Below are positions 45,653 through 56,959 of a stretch of DNA of 64,000 bases, piece after piece. The notes beneath the pieces were generated by a model. It ran no database searches. It worked only from the letters and a program-made list of their open reading frames with translations, and was not told the DNA's origin. Position numbers and translations under genes: made by a program. Each line of letters opens with the position of its first letter. Positions within the stretch are counted from its first letter, which is position 1. This stretch comes from Acanthaster planci (Eukaryota; Echinodermata; Asteroidea; Valvatida; Acanthasteridae): positions 291,103-355,102 of the forward strand of contig NW_019091467.1 of NCBI RefSeq assembly GCF_001949145.1, read 5' to 3'.

Positions 45653-47189
45653 AGAACAGTTTACCGTCTCAGTGAGATGCTTAGAGGATGAGATCAGGTG
45701 GGTAGTTGCTTCTTTTCACTGTTTATTGGGACTGAGAGTTAGACTAATCTCAGTATCTTACCACCCAGAGCAGATTTAGATACAAACTGTGGTTCAACTA
45801 CTGCAGTGAAATCCAGCTAAGTCGGCACTCTCAATACCCCAAAATTCGTGACGACTTAGGCGAAGGCCAACTTCTATTGTTGGTCATCATTTTGCTGACA
45901 TACATGGAATGTTACGTGACCTGTTCATACGTGTATGTACAGCCAACTCTTTGTTATTACGAAATCTGCAGGACTTAGTTAAAATGTTCGCTGTATCCGA
46001 AATGCATAGTAGGCGGAATGCTGTGCAGTGGCTTTGGGTACATGTACAATGCATAAACAGGTCCTATTGTGTACAATGCCATGTACAGTGTATATACATG
46101 TACTGTCCATGTACATGCATACACGTGAACATGATTGATGTCAAAAGATCTCTCGGTTATGATTAATCAAATATATTGTGATGTGTTTAGAATAATAAAC
46201 TTCCCTGTCATATGAAAACATATTTAATGTACGTGTGAGATAAACAGCAAATAAAAGCATTGGGCCAGGGATTTTTTAAAGACTTTTGATCGCCATGGAT
46301 GAGGACCATGACAAAGCTAACAGAGTTGCACGTACATGTGGGCCTATGTGTACCTACAAAAATGTAAAGACTCATCAAGTGAAGCCCCCACCCGTGTAAG
46401 TAGTCTTTCCAACACAAATTGTGTCATTGGGAGACGTCTTATTTTAGTTTCCTTGTGTCTTTTAATGTTCGACAATAGCCGAACAACCACGATAACTGAT
46501 TGATAGTCAGTTAAGAAGCATGATGTCATAGGGGAATATTGTGATTGGACAGCTATGTCTTGCAAACTGTAAGCACGTCATGTAAGCACGCATTCTCATT
46601 GGCAGGCATGCTAGTTATTTAGAAGCTATATGAATAATTCAGTGTTGGGCGATCAGTTGGACTCTTGAGAAGCGAGAATAGTTAAGCAAACTTATTTGAG
46701 TTGTACTTTTTCGGAATCGACAAGAGATTTTTTGTTCTGCTGTTGCTATAATCAATTTTGAAAAATCATTGATAATGGAACCATGCTCATCATGATAGGA
46801 AACTGGTGAACAATGTCTGTATATCACGTACATTGTAAGTGTGCGCGTGCATCTGGAGGGGCGGGCAATAAACCTTGTGCTGAAGCAGGAAATTTTGTCA
46901 AAACACGCTCGCTGGAAGTGCGAGCAGTACAACCTCAAATTAAATTCATGAACACAGAAGAGACAAACAGAGACAGGAGACCAATTTCTGTGAATCCACT
47001 TGCAGAAATTTTGTAACGGCAATGTTTTTTGACATGCAACTGTTGAGCTGCGTTCGTGTAGAGCAACAATGCGTAACTGGTTGCCGTATTTCCATCATGC
47101 TTTCTTTGGCAGTGGTTTGGCATGGTGGGAACCAGTGCAGCATTGCCTTAGCGCATTGCGCACGTGTTTTCACCACCGTGATTCATAAA

Positions 47190-47398
47190 CACTCATTAAT
47201 GGGTCGTCAATAATGGTTTTCTTGGTAACAAAGTCACAAAAACCCTTCGTTGTAACAGGAATCTCGTACAATGCAATTTCGCTGTAACAGATTTTTCCCC
47301 GTAGAAATGTGCACATTTTCGTTGGGACCAAAGATGTGTGTTTGTTATAACCAGAATTTTGTTATAGCCGATTTCATAATAATGAGAGTTTACTGTAT
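47190..47398. repeat. pogo/Tigger-like relic
   Basis: On the minus strand it reads CAGTAAACTCTCATTATTAT, then GAAATCGGCTATAACAAAAT, TCTGGTTATAACAAA and more degenerate TTACAGCGAAAT blocks. Repeated TATAAC(G/A)AA after a CAGTA start is the style of Tigger terminal repeats. Only one end is recognised. Confidence 0.35.
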
Positions 47399-49512
47399 AT
47401 GTATATCATATATGATCCGATACAATGCTAACAATCTAGACGCAATGAAAACATGTAACTTGATGCCTGTTACAAAGCTTCAAGGTTTTGATGTGGGTTT
47501 GTGTAAAACACAAGAGTGCAAATGGAGTACCTGCAGGGACCACCAAATGCTGCATTAGCCCAGCAACAGCCCAAAAGGAAATCGCGTTCCACTAGACTGC
47601 TGAAAAAAATTTGCACTAAGACCTCAACATAAATACATGAACATGTAAAATACCCGTGCATAAAGAGTAATCTAGGTCTGTTAACTAACCCACTCACTGA
47701 AATATTTCCGAAATGTTTGATCGTTCAATGCTTTTGGATTGTTGAAGGTTGAGATGTACTTTGTGTTGTCATGGGGGATCACTAGTCCCCGGCCATTCAA
47801 CGTAGAAACCATTCTGGGTATGTTCACCAGACCCACATGCTTTGCTGCTTTCAAAAAGACTGAACGAAAGGAGTTACAATAATTACTTTTTTAATGGCAT
47901 CTTTGAATTTTTTCCTTAAAGTGATTTTCTTCTTTTCGTTTGTGTGCATGTGTGAAGTGTAGCATTTGAATAAAAAACAAATTCCTAACCCTGGCCAGGT
48001 GACAAAATAAATTCCCATCCGCAGTGACTGCTGCCCTCTGTTGGTCACATAACTACTGGTATGTTGAGCTGATTTTTTTTGGCGCTAGCATTGGGATGGC
48101 ATGTTTTAGGCATGCACAAATGAGATCAGCGTCGCTGTCTAAAACTCGACTTCTGCTGTCTGTATCATTAACCCAAGCTTTTGAAGGTGTTCTTGCTGTT
48201 GAAAACCTCGGGATCTTTTCATCAGTGTTGTAGCTGAGACCGTCATAAGGCCATTCGCAAGACCAAATGCAAGACCGTGCACAAGACCAGTCACAAGGAA
48301 TGGGACGAACAATGAAAAATGATTGATTTCGTTACAGCTCATTTGAAGAGCAAGTGAGTGGAATTCAGCCTGGAGGCCTTGTGTTGGTATTGTGGGGTCT
48401 TGTGATGGTCTTGACCGGTCTCAACCACGACGCTGCCATTCATCGTCTGGGTTTTAGAGAAATCCTTATTGAAACGTGGCATTGAAAAGCCCTTGTTGCA
48501 AAGTGTTGTGTTAAGCATGAATTAGGAGCTGCTGTGTGCTTCTTGGCTTTAGTTTGTACTCGTCAGGAGGAACAAAATGGCTCCTGTGGCTTTTGCTGTT
48601 TGTCCTCATAGCACCCTCATTGAAGTTGATAGCCATGTTCCATTTCAAACCACAGAGGGGTGTTCAAATACTTGGCTTTGCACCTTTCCCAGCTTAGCCT
48701 GGCTTAATGACCTCAGACTGTGAAATTGTACTCGATAAGTGCACATACGATGCTAGGAAGTCATTGAACTACATGTTATCGACACTGTCATGGCGGGCAG
48801 GCAATACGATCAACGCCCAGAAAATCCAAAAGCCTGGATATGCAATGTAGGCCTACGCATGTGATGTGCATTATTTCAAGAACTGAAATTTTGGAAACCT
48901 CATCTGATCAGGTGGGAAAAAGGCAGACTCACTCTACAAACCTCGATATTTGCAGTTTTGGTATACCTATTACTAGTTCATTTGGAAAGAGTTCCATATA
49001 CAGACAACATTTCATGCCTCTGTGCACATACCTCAGACACTTTCCTGAAAAAAATCCCTGTTTTCTAAGTAAATGCTTCAGAATTTCCTCTGTTATTTTT
49101 CACTTTTAGGACATGTTTTCACTTTTTGATAGCTGTTATAATATTTTAAGGGAAAATTAGTGTTGTCCGTATGGGATACATGTACATGTATGTAACTCTT
49201 TCCATTCCTTGTAACCTCTTCAGGAATTTCAGACAAGTACAAAGAAAAAGTAAAATTCAAAATATGTGTAGCCTAAATTGCAGGGGGAAAATGACCAATG
49301 GTTGCAGCAGGAGGCTTTAAACTGCACCACAGAGCATCTGCATTTCAAAATTTTGCCAGGGCCCCACAACGCATATGCTTCACACGTAGCGCTTGTGATT
49401 TCAGCTATTTTCAGCCATATTTTTTTTATATTCCACTCGCACCTCATAATTTAACTTTAACTATTTTACCTTTAACTTAAATTATAGACCTTTAAGTGGT
49501 TTTCAATTTCAG

Positions 49513-49821
49513 AGATGAAGCCTGAGACGGAGACAGAGGTGGAGCTGAGTATAGGAAAACCTTCCATACTGGCCAAAGCAGAGACGACCCATCTCTGTTG
49601 CTTGACCCTTTCAGATTGGATTCCAAATAAAGGCAACTTGTCAACATCTCTTATTGTATACATGTGCCTTTGTACCCCAGAGCTGTGTCAAGGAGATGGA
49701 TTTGAGGGATCATGAATTATGGAGTTCAACTTTGCCCCAAGAGTTCTGCTGAAGCTGATGAAAGGAGAGTGGCTTGCACGTTGGATCATGCATCCTTTGC
49801 GAGTGGCAACAACTCAAACTC
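49513..49821 (+). other. Splice-bounded segment with a 66-codon ORF (uncertain exon)
   Basis: A good acceptor (ttttcaatttcag) precedes AGATGAAGCC and a consensus donor (ctc|gtaagt) closes the segment. The ORF at 49515-49715 starts MKPETETEVELSIGKPS and ends in a stop 106 nt before the donor, with an AATAAA inside. It could be a 3' UTR exon of EFCAB11 or a small unrelated transcript. The protein is not recognised. Confidence 0.25.
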
Positions 49822-52800
49822 GTAAGTTTGGTGATTCATTCTTCTGATTTCAGATTTAGCAAGTGAAGACTTCTTAATCTCATAAATATAACTATTCTTA
49901 GCTTTTCCTTCATTTTTTCTGGGGGGGTTCAATTGATCGGCATATTTTATTTGATCAGGTCAAATTCTTGTATCAGCATACCCTCTCCCTCCAAAATTTG
50001 AAGTGCTTTGTGCATTATACATGAAGTGTCTGGCGACCATGCCCATATACACACCTGCACTTTTGACCTCATTATCTGGGGATAGCTCTGTAAGCTTTGT
50101 TTCTGTCGCACGAACGAAATGATTGCGTGTTCAGCACTCTTTCAAACCAGAGTTTTGAGAGGGTTATTTACATGTATGGAGGAAATCTTTCCCAATCCCT
50201 CCCTCATACCCAGCCCCCTTCCACCTTTGACACTGGATAACTCTCTACCCCAAGAACTCGGAGGCCGACAGAGTTCTCCGCCAGTGATCACGTTCTTACA
50301 TTTGAACCACTGAAAATATTTTATTGGAGTTTCAGCTTTGCACAGTGGTGCTTTATTTTCCAAGCTACCTGAAGCTTAAAAGTCTTACAAGTTACTGTAC
50401 ATTTAGTCAACTTTTTTTTATGTAAAACTTCCTTTTTCACTTTCTTGTACAATTGTATTCAAAACTTTGACATTCATGTACATTTAGTCCACACACACAA
50501 CGTGAAATAAACTATTGTTGTACTTAAACAGTTGCCTACTGTAGGCAGTAGGCATTTCAGTATTGATATTCTGTAGCAGTTTCTAATGGTATTTTTCATT
50601 CATTAAAAAATATCGATGCAAACGGTTTTATTACATAAGTTGCTCAAAACTAAACATTCAACACGTTGCAACTGCACTAGTCTCAAATTTTGCCTGTCTA
50701 ACTATACGTTGGCAAACCCTTCCGAAGCAACTGCATTATCGTTTGAGCCAGGCAAGTGTAAAACTCCTCACTGTACAATTATATGCTTTAAAAAAGTCGG
50801 GGTAAAAAGTGATTTGGTTAAAAACATCCAGCTAAAAGCCAGTTTCACTTTTTGCACAAGTAAAGCTTACATTTGTACATTAAAGTGTGAGTTACAGTCA
50901 CAGAGGACATCATTCTTTAGCCTGCTTTGCCCTAAAACTGATACAATTTCAACACATGATACATTATGTACATACATGTGCAAATGTACAGTGTACATGT
51001 ATATATTTAATTACTGTGTAATTAGATAGGTTTATTACTTTGAGTACATACATGTACAGTTTCCCTATTCATTACACAAATGAACTCACAGCATCAACAG
51101 TGAATTTAAAAGGAGTTTTTTTTCCTTTTTGGCCATTGAAATTGGCCAAATCGACCAAGTCAGTCGTGCATGTACAATGTATTGGTAAAAAAAACTGTCG
51201 TTGATTATTAACTAAAAATCATGTGCATTATGGTGATATGATGCTTAAGTCCATAGCAGGGGTTGGGAAGAAATATTCTACAACGTTGTGTGTCGCTTGA
51301 CATATGGGCAGGTAAAACATTGACGTCACTCTGTACTTGTATATTTTCCTATTTGGAAACTTGAGGTTAAAAAAATGTACATGAATGTCAGCAGGTCTGG
51401 GGCACAGCAAAACTAGGTTTAGACGTCATACGTTACATCAGTTATACATTGTAGCCCTTCACTTCTTCGGAAGTCTGTGCAGTGACGTGGTGACAGGTGA
51501 AAATAAACATACTCATGTATGTGTATCCATGGCAGTTGGTTTCTCTGTTTCGGACTGGTTTCAGGTAGTGCCATGTACATGGTACCTGCTGAGGAATATG
51601 TACACCTGCATGGTACAGTGCACGTTCACAGGTGAAGGCCTTGCCGGACTTTGCGAATTTGCTCACGCTCAGGTCCATGAATATTGGATTTTTTCAGAAA
51701 ATTGATAAATCAGGAAACCCGATATTGAGAATGCTTGGTGTATTGATTACCCAATATGTACCGTAGAAGATAAAGGCCAAAGTTGTAGTTGAGTCAGTCA
51801 CAAGCCAGTCACAAGTCAGTCACTAGTCATTGAGTCTGAAGTCAGTTCACAAGCTACATGTATTTGAATTAAGGGTATTCCTGTTTCGTTGTTCATATGA
51901 CTCAATTCTAACCTGATTTGTGAACCGACTCGTTAATACTATCTTTGTGAACTGACTTGGAATTGGCTCTTGACTGACTTGATTCCACCTGTGATAAAGG
52001 CTGGAGACAGTCTGTTTTCAGAAACCTGAATGAACCATAGGCCATTCAGTCTGGGGGCTTTTCCAGCATGGACATACACAACAGATATTGGTTTTAGCTG
52101 ATTTGTTATTTTTGCACAGATGGGAAATTTGCTTGACTACATTTTCTACCGGTATTTCCTTGCAATGCAGCTCTGGAACCTGTTCAACCCTCGCAATGTT
52201 GCCATATCTAATGCTGCATGTGCACTTACATGTTTATCGTGCTCTAAGAAAGTTTAGGAGTTATTAAACTTCAGATCAAGGATTATGCAAATTAGCAGTG
52301 CGTGGTGGGAAGAACTGTATTAAAGCCACTTTACAAGCAAAGTTTCCTACAAACTGTCTTTTGCATGTTTTCCAGCTAAAGATTTTTAAAAAACTCATTA
52401 CATTTTGCTTATCCCTGTTTCTATCTCCTTTTACTTCTTCGTACTCAACATTAAGAACAAACAAGAACTTTTCTTAAGCTCACGTGTAATTTCGTTATGA
52501 AAATGTCAGACTACATGAATTTCTAAACAATTTTACGTGACGAAAAATTACAGTCACTCTTACCTGTAACAATGTTTGTTTCCAGAACAAAAATATCACA
52601 AAGTCACACAAATCATCGTGGACAGACGTAAAAGCACTGACATACCGATACTTGTAACTGATGGAACGACGGATTTCTAAAATCTGATTCTAGAGAACAG
52701 AAGTATGAAATGACATGCTGGTACCAGTGTGTAGAGTTAACCCTTGAAAAAGAGACACTTCATCTTTTTATAATGTGTGCCAAGCAGTTCAGGTTGTGGG

Positions 52801-52914
52801 TTTTTTGGTGGAATTAAACAAAGGTTGAGACACAGTTCTTCCATAAAAGCAAAACTCTGTCTGGTACCTATTGAACTCAATTAAACCTCACAGATTTCTG
52901 CGAATCAGAAGGCT

Positions 52915-53058
52915 TTAGTACTTGGCAACAATTTCAATTGAAGAGAAAGACGGCCGTCCAGACATTGCAGGCCTCAGATTGCCTTTGGTGTATTTGTCCA
53001 GGGCTCCTCGAATGTCTGACATGTACACATCATCACAGCAGCGATTGCCGGCCTGTGC
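52915..53058 (-). CDS. Exon C: terminal coding exon
   Basis: The exon has 47 codons then TAA, starting AQAGNRCCDDVYMSDIRG. An alternative acceptor 6 nt downstream would drop the AQ dipeptide. The frame is closed 5' of the acceptor by a TGA, which supports the exon boundary. Confidence 0.6.
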   Translation of the reverse strand, partial: AQAGNRCCDDVYMSDIRGALDKYTKGNLRPAMSGRPSFSSIEIVAKY

Positions 53059-56000
53059 CTGGGCTCAGATGCCAATGAAGATGCAGGCATGTGCGCATTT
53101 CCTCGCCCACTATCGGCGGTGGCCCTCTTTTACATCGGTTGGTTTTTTGGGGGGATCATCAGACTAGAAGATTCCAGCAGAGTTCATCCCAGGCATGCAG
53201 AGGTTGTCTCCCAAGCTGGAGGCGGGCATTCCAACTTAAGGGGCTCACGTTCAACTCTGTATCATGAATGACATGTACCATGCACGCTTGCTGTGTCCAC
53301 AAGCACATCCGCATGTAATGTGTAGCATATTGGAATCAGTGATGTCATGTATGTGACATGCCATTTTATTTCTCCTCATTGGGTTCAAAGCAAGAGAGAT
53401 TTCATGTTTGTAAACTGAACCAGTAACCCAGTACATTATACCAGATAGATGTCAGTCGTGTTTAAAATATCAATTGATCCAACAAAATGAGTCCGAATTT
53501 TTTGTACACATTAAAAAACATACTTTGTGGGTATTACCCATGTGTGACATTCAGATGGATGTGGAAATAATGTTGGCAAAAACTTGACATTTCCAATTTG
53601 GTTTACTCTGAGTAGCATATGTGCCAAGGCTATCGAGTCAGAACTTACTTTCACAACTTCTCATGTTGTTGAGTAGCCTCACAAATATCTGCCTATGTCA
53701 GATTGTTTTTGTTTCCTTTCTTTTCACTGAGAGATGTGGCCCTCCATACTTTGTCAGGTACATTTCATACATGTACATGTACCAAATACCGTAGCCTTGA
53801 AAAGCAAGCCCAAGTTCCCAACAGTTGTTTAAAAGTATTTGAACCAGTGCGGATGATCAGTAGAAAGTGTGACTGACTTGTCCATGCAATGCAATAGTGG
53901 CAGGCTGGTTTTTCAAATTTGAGAAATACATGTACGTGTGGCATGCCATCCCATCAGTCCACTTTCGATAGAAACAAACTCCTGCACTAAGAACACCGTT
54001 TTGATTGTGGACTTGAAACTCTACTTTTTTTCCACATTTGACCCCTTAATGTGTAATAAGTGTGATTCAGACATGTCATTTTGTTGTCTGATGTCTATCA
54101 AGCATAGGACATGGTGTGTTAGAGACAATTTCACTCAGTCTGACTTGGTTGCATGTCCAACCTTGCATTCGTTTGGGATATTCGATAATCTGATTGTATA
54201 ATGTTCCGTGTGAGTCTGCAGATACCTTCATAAAGTCCAAACAGCTGCGGATGCTAGATCATTGAGTGATTTCTAACATTACACTGTACATGGAACGGTA
54301 CATGTACAGTGTATGTGTTCATTGTGCTATACATGACCTTGTACATTTTGTAGTTTCACCACTACAAGTGGAACATCATGACCCATGATATTCATCATAC
54401 ACTGGATGGTTTCTAAGAACGAGACATCATTGACAGTTTTGGGGCCATAGGTTTGTATCTGGTTGTTATTCTATCTAACCAGATCATTAATGAAGTTTTT
54501 TTTTTTAACTGGGGTTTGTCTTCAGTCCTTGGCATCATTGCCAGACAACCACACAGCCCGACTTTCACCGGTCAAACGGGGAAGAACAGTTGAGATGAAG
54601 AGGAGATCAGGCATGCAGTTTGCCTCATGATTTCCTGCCTGCCAACATCATTCCGTCTTGGCAGTCGTGGCTGTGCTAGTCTCTTTGTCAGCCTGGTTTG
54701 TTCCTTTCCCCGTGGCAAAGTGCAGGATGGCTTTGTCAAACATCATGGCGATCAGTGTGGTGGAGAAGACCAGGCAGGCTATCACGACCATGGTCAGGGC
54801 CGAGAGCTTAGACATGCCCTGTCAGACAGGAAATCAAGAGAGAGAATCTCATTTTCTGTTTATGTGAAAGTGTAGGAGTCAGGCACCTTCAAACTGAGAG
54901 CCCAACAAGAACCTGAGAGGAGACCATAATTTGCTGTGGTCAGGTGCCCCTGTTAATGCACATGTGTCTACCAGGCCTCAATCGTTGCACCAGACTGGCA
55001 GACAAATTCTAGTAAAATCTGCTGCCACTCTAGTAAAGTATATTAACTTGCCCGGTGGGCTAGTAAAGTAACACATTCCTTTGAAACTGTCTCTCGTCTT
55101 ATTAGTAAAGATGAATAAAACAGGGTTACAAATGTTTTGAATTTTGATTGTACATGTTGTTTATTATTAATTGTAACAGTTTTGATTCCTCCTCTTTTAA
55201 GTTTTAGAATTGACAGCATGACTTCCACAGTAACGGTTAAAAACATACAGTTGAAAAAAAACAGTCAAGGTGAACACTGTCCAGCGTGCTTGTGAAAATT
55301 CCTGGAGGCTAGTGAAAAAAATAAGTTAACTTGCCTTGCAGGGCAGTTAAAAAAGCTTAAGGTCAAGGCCCGGTCATTACACATGTACTATGGACATTCC
55401 TTTCTTTTTGCGCAGTGAAAGAAATTGAAAGAAAATGCTTTTTTTTTTTTTCACTTTGACTTCTCCCTTTGGCAGGATTTGCTGATACATGTAATGTCCC
55501 GTACCTTTTGCTACCATTAACTCCAACATGCCTCTCAAACTGTCTCTCAGAGACGGGGAAACAGTGCGTAAATCTGGGCAAGTCCTCACAATATGTTTAG
55601 TATACTACCTTCAGTGTGAAGACATCTCTTGTTCCCATGTCCACACAGAGACATTGTATGCCTTTGGTTGCTTTTTGAAAAAAAAAAAAATCATCAGATT
55701 TCTGGAAGAACACCCGATTTCTGGTCGATGATTTGACATCATTGTAAATAAGTGTATCATGACAACCTTCCTTTATTGTTTGTATACGTTAAAATTACTG
55801 GTATATCTGCCTTAAAATATTGCAGTTTTGTAAAAGAAAGAACCTCAGACATGACCAGCTGCAGCTGTTGTGCTAACCCTTCAGAACGTCTGTGAATTGT
55901 GCTGGTAAACCATTTTTTTTTCCCAAAGTAAATGTGATGAGCTAGGTACTGGTATATATATGCACAAGTGTTTAACACTTCCCTGGACTGCCAACACCCG

Positions 56001-56959
56001 GTTGTAATATTTTTCCACTCCACTCCGCTCCTAGCACTAATGAGATCCTGGGCCAATGACTTGAAATGGATTTTGTCAGCATACATATCACAGATGGTGT
56101 CCTAGCTGGCCGGATTTGTCAGCCCAGCCCAGCTGTGGTATTTCTCTGTGTATGCTATTCATAAATATTTGTGCGTTCAGACGAGTCTGGGACGTGTCTC
56201 CATGCTCATGTGCTGCATTTTACATCCAAATTGTATTTTAGCACACTGCAAAGAGCCACCTCTTTTGCATTTAAAGTGACACTGTGTACATGTAGTTTGA
56301 ACTCTTGTGCATGTGCATATCAGGTAATCATTACAGCTAAACAAAGGTGCTTGGGTACCTGCCCCCCCCCCAAAAAAAACAACCTAACCCAGAAATTAGA
56401 GGAAAAATGAAAACACTTGTACATGTATGGAAAATGCATTTCAACTGGTCAATTCTGCCATGCCCATTGTACTCGCCAGCAACCTTCGCACTTAAAACAT
56501 GAAATCACTGTCACCTACACGTAGCATTCAATATAGCCTAAGTTTTTATTATGAAATGTCTCGTTTACAAAAAAAACTTTTAAAAGTTTCATTTTGTTCA
56601 TTGGAAAAGTTATAAAAAAACTTTAAAATAACTGTAATTTATAAAGTTGGCCACTGGTACCCATTTCCATAATTTGGAGCTGGTTCCTAACAGCAACTGT
56701 TGGGTACTCAGGTACACAATGTACCTGTTCCTGATACACTGTGCCCCAATTTATGTGATCCACTATTCTTTAGGGGGTTTAGGAGCTACATGTAGTTTGG
56801 TTGAGTTAATGGACCATAGCTTGTTGAGCCCCCTCCCCGCTCAACTGCCCCATCAATCCTCAAGATGTCCACACAGACTACACATACCGTTGCTGCAATG
56901 GTGAAAAGAACAATAATAGTCGCCAACAGGACCTTGGTGGCTAGTCTGGAATCGCCCAT
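52915..56959 (-). CDS. Candidate secreted peptide precursor, isoform A+C (unrecognised)
   Basis: The exon 56959-56888 can also splice, again in phase 0, to 53058-52915 (acceptor catctgagcccag; stop TAA). This gives 71 residues. Across the junction the sequence LFTIAAT-AQA-GNRCCDD forms a signal peptide with a textbook small-x-small (AQA) cleavage site. The mature 44-residue part starts GNRCCDDVYMSDIRGALDKY, continues TKGNLRPAMSGRP and ends SFSSIEIVAKY. It has two adjacent cysteines and no dibasic sites. Exon C has coding-type codon use. Whether C joins A, B (through a 3' splice variant) or another upstream exon cannot be decided from sequence alone. Confidence 0.45.
53059..56887. other. Introns of the small minus-strand gene
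   Basis: Besides exon B, the region holds interspersed repeat sequence near 54960-55370 (ttaacttgcccggtgggcta and gccttgcagggcagttaaa are related blocks), and homopolymer runs. No additional exon was recognised. Confidence 0.5.
54648..54818 (-). CDS. Exon B: second hydrophobic segment and C-terminal tail
   Basis: The exon has 56 codons and TGA. Its codon use is strongly GC at third positions (CTC TCG GCC CTG ACC ATG GTC GTG). No consensus donor lies inside the frame, so it is read as terminal. A GT donor-like ACCG|gtgaaag occurs about 80 nt after the stop. Confidence 0.65.
   Translation of the reverse strand, partial: GMSKLSALTMVVIACLVFSTTLIAMMFDKAILHFATGKGTNQADKETSTATTAKTE
54648..56959 (-). 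CDS. Small two-hydrophobic-segment protein, isoform A+B (unrecognised)
   Basis: The exons are 56959-56888 (24 codons) and 54818-54648 (56 codons plus TGA), giving 80 residues. The ATG has an ideal context (CACCATGG). The donor is ACG|gtatgt and the acceptor gatttcctgtctgacag; the junction is phase 0. Exon A encodes MGDSRLATKVLLATIIVLFT then IAAT, a basic N-end and hydrophobic core. Exon B begins GMSKLSALTMVVIACLVFST then TLIAMMFDKAILHF, followed by a polar Lys/Thr-rich tail. This reads as a two-pass membrane microprotein with a very short GMSK turn. Alternatively exon B, which has its own ATG (MSKLSALTMVV), is a separate signal-bearing start. No family is recognised. Confidence 0.55.
56888..56959 (-). 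CDS. Exon A: start codon and signal/membrane segment
   Basis: The exon has 24 codons. After the charged MGDSRLATK start come 15 almost wholly hydrophobic residues. A possible 3' splice site (cattctcattcag) 26 nt before the ATG implies a 5' UTR exon further right. Confidence 0.65.

Larger units (their letters stand above)
45653..52914. other. Intergenic region right of EFCAB11
   Basis: I recognise no complete gene. The region contains pogo/Tigger-like fragments (about 45805-46010 and 47190-47398), a caagacc-rich imperfect inverted region (48230-48425), a gtcagtcacaag tandem with inverted partner (51790-51990), and a splice-bounded segment at 49513-49821. The rest is unique AT-rich DNA with ACATGTA motifs. 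Confidence 0.5.
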
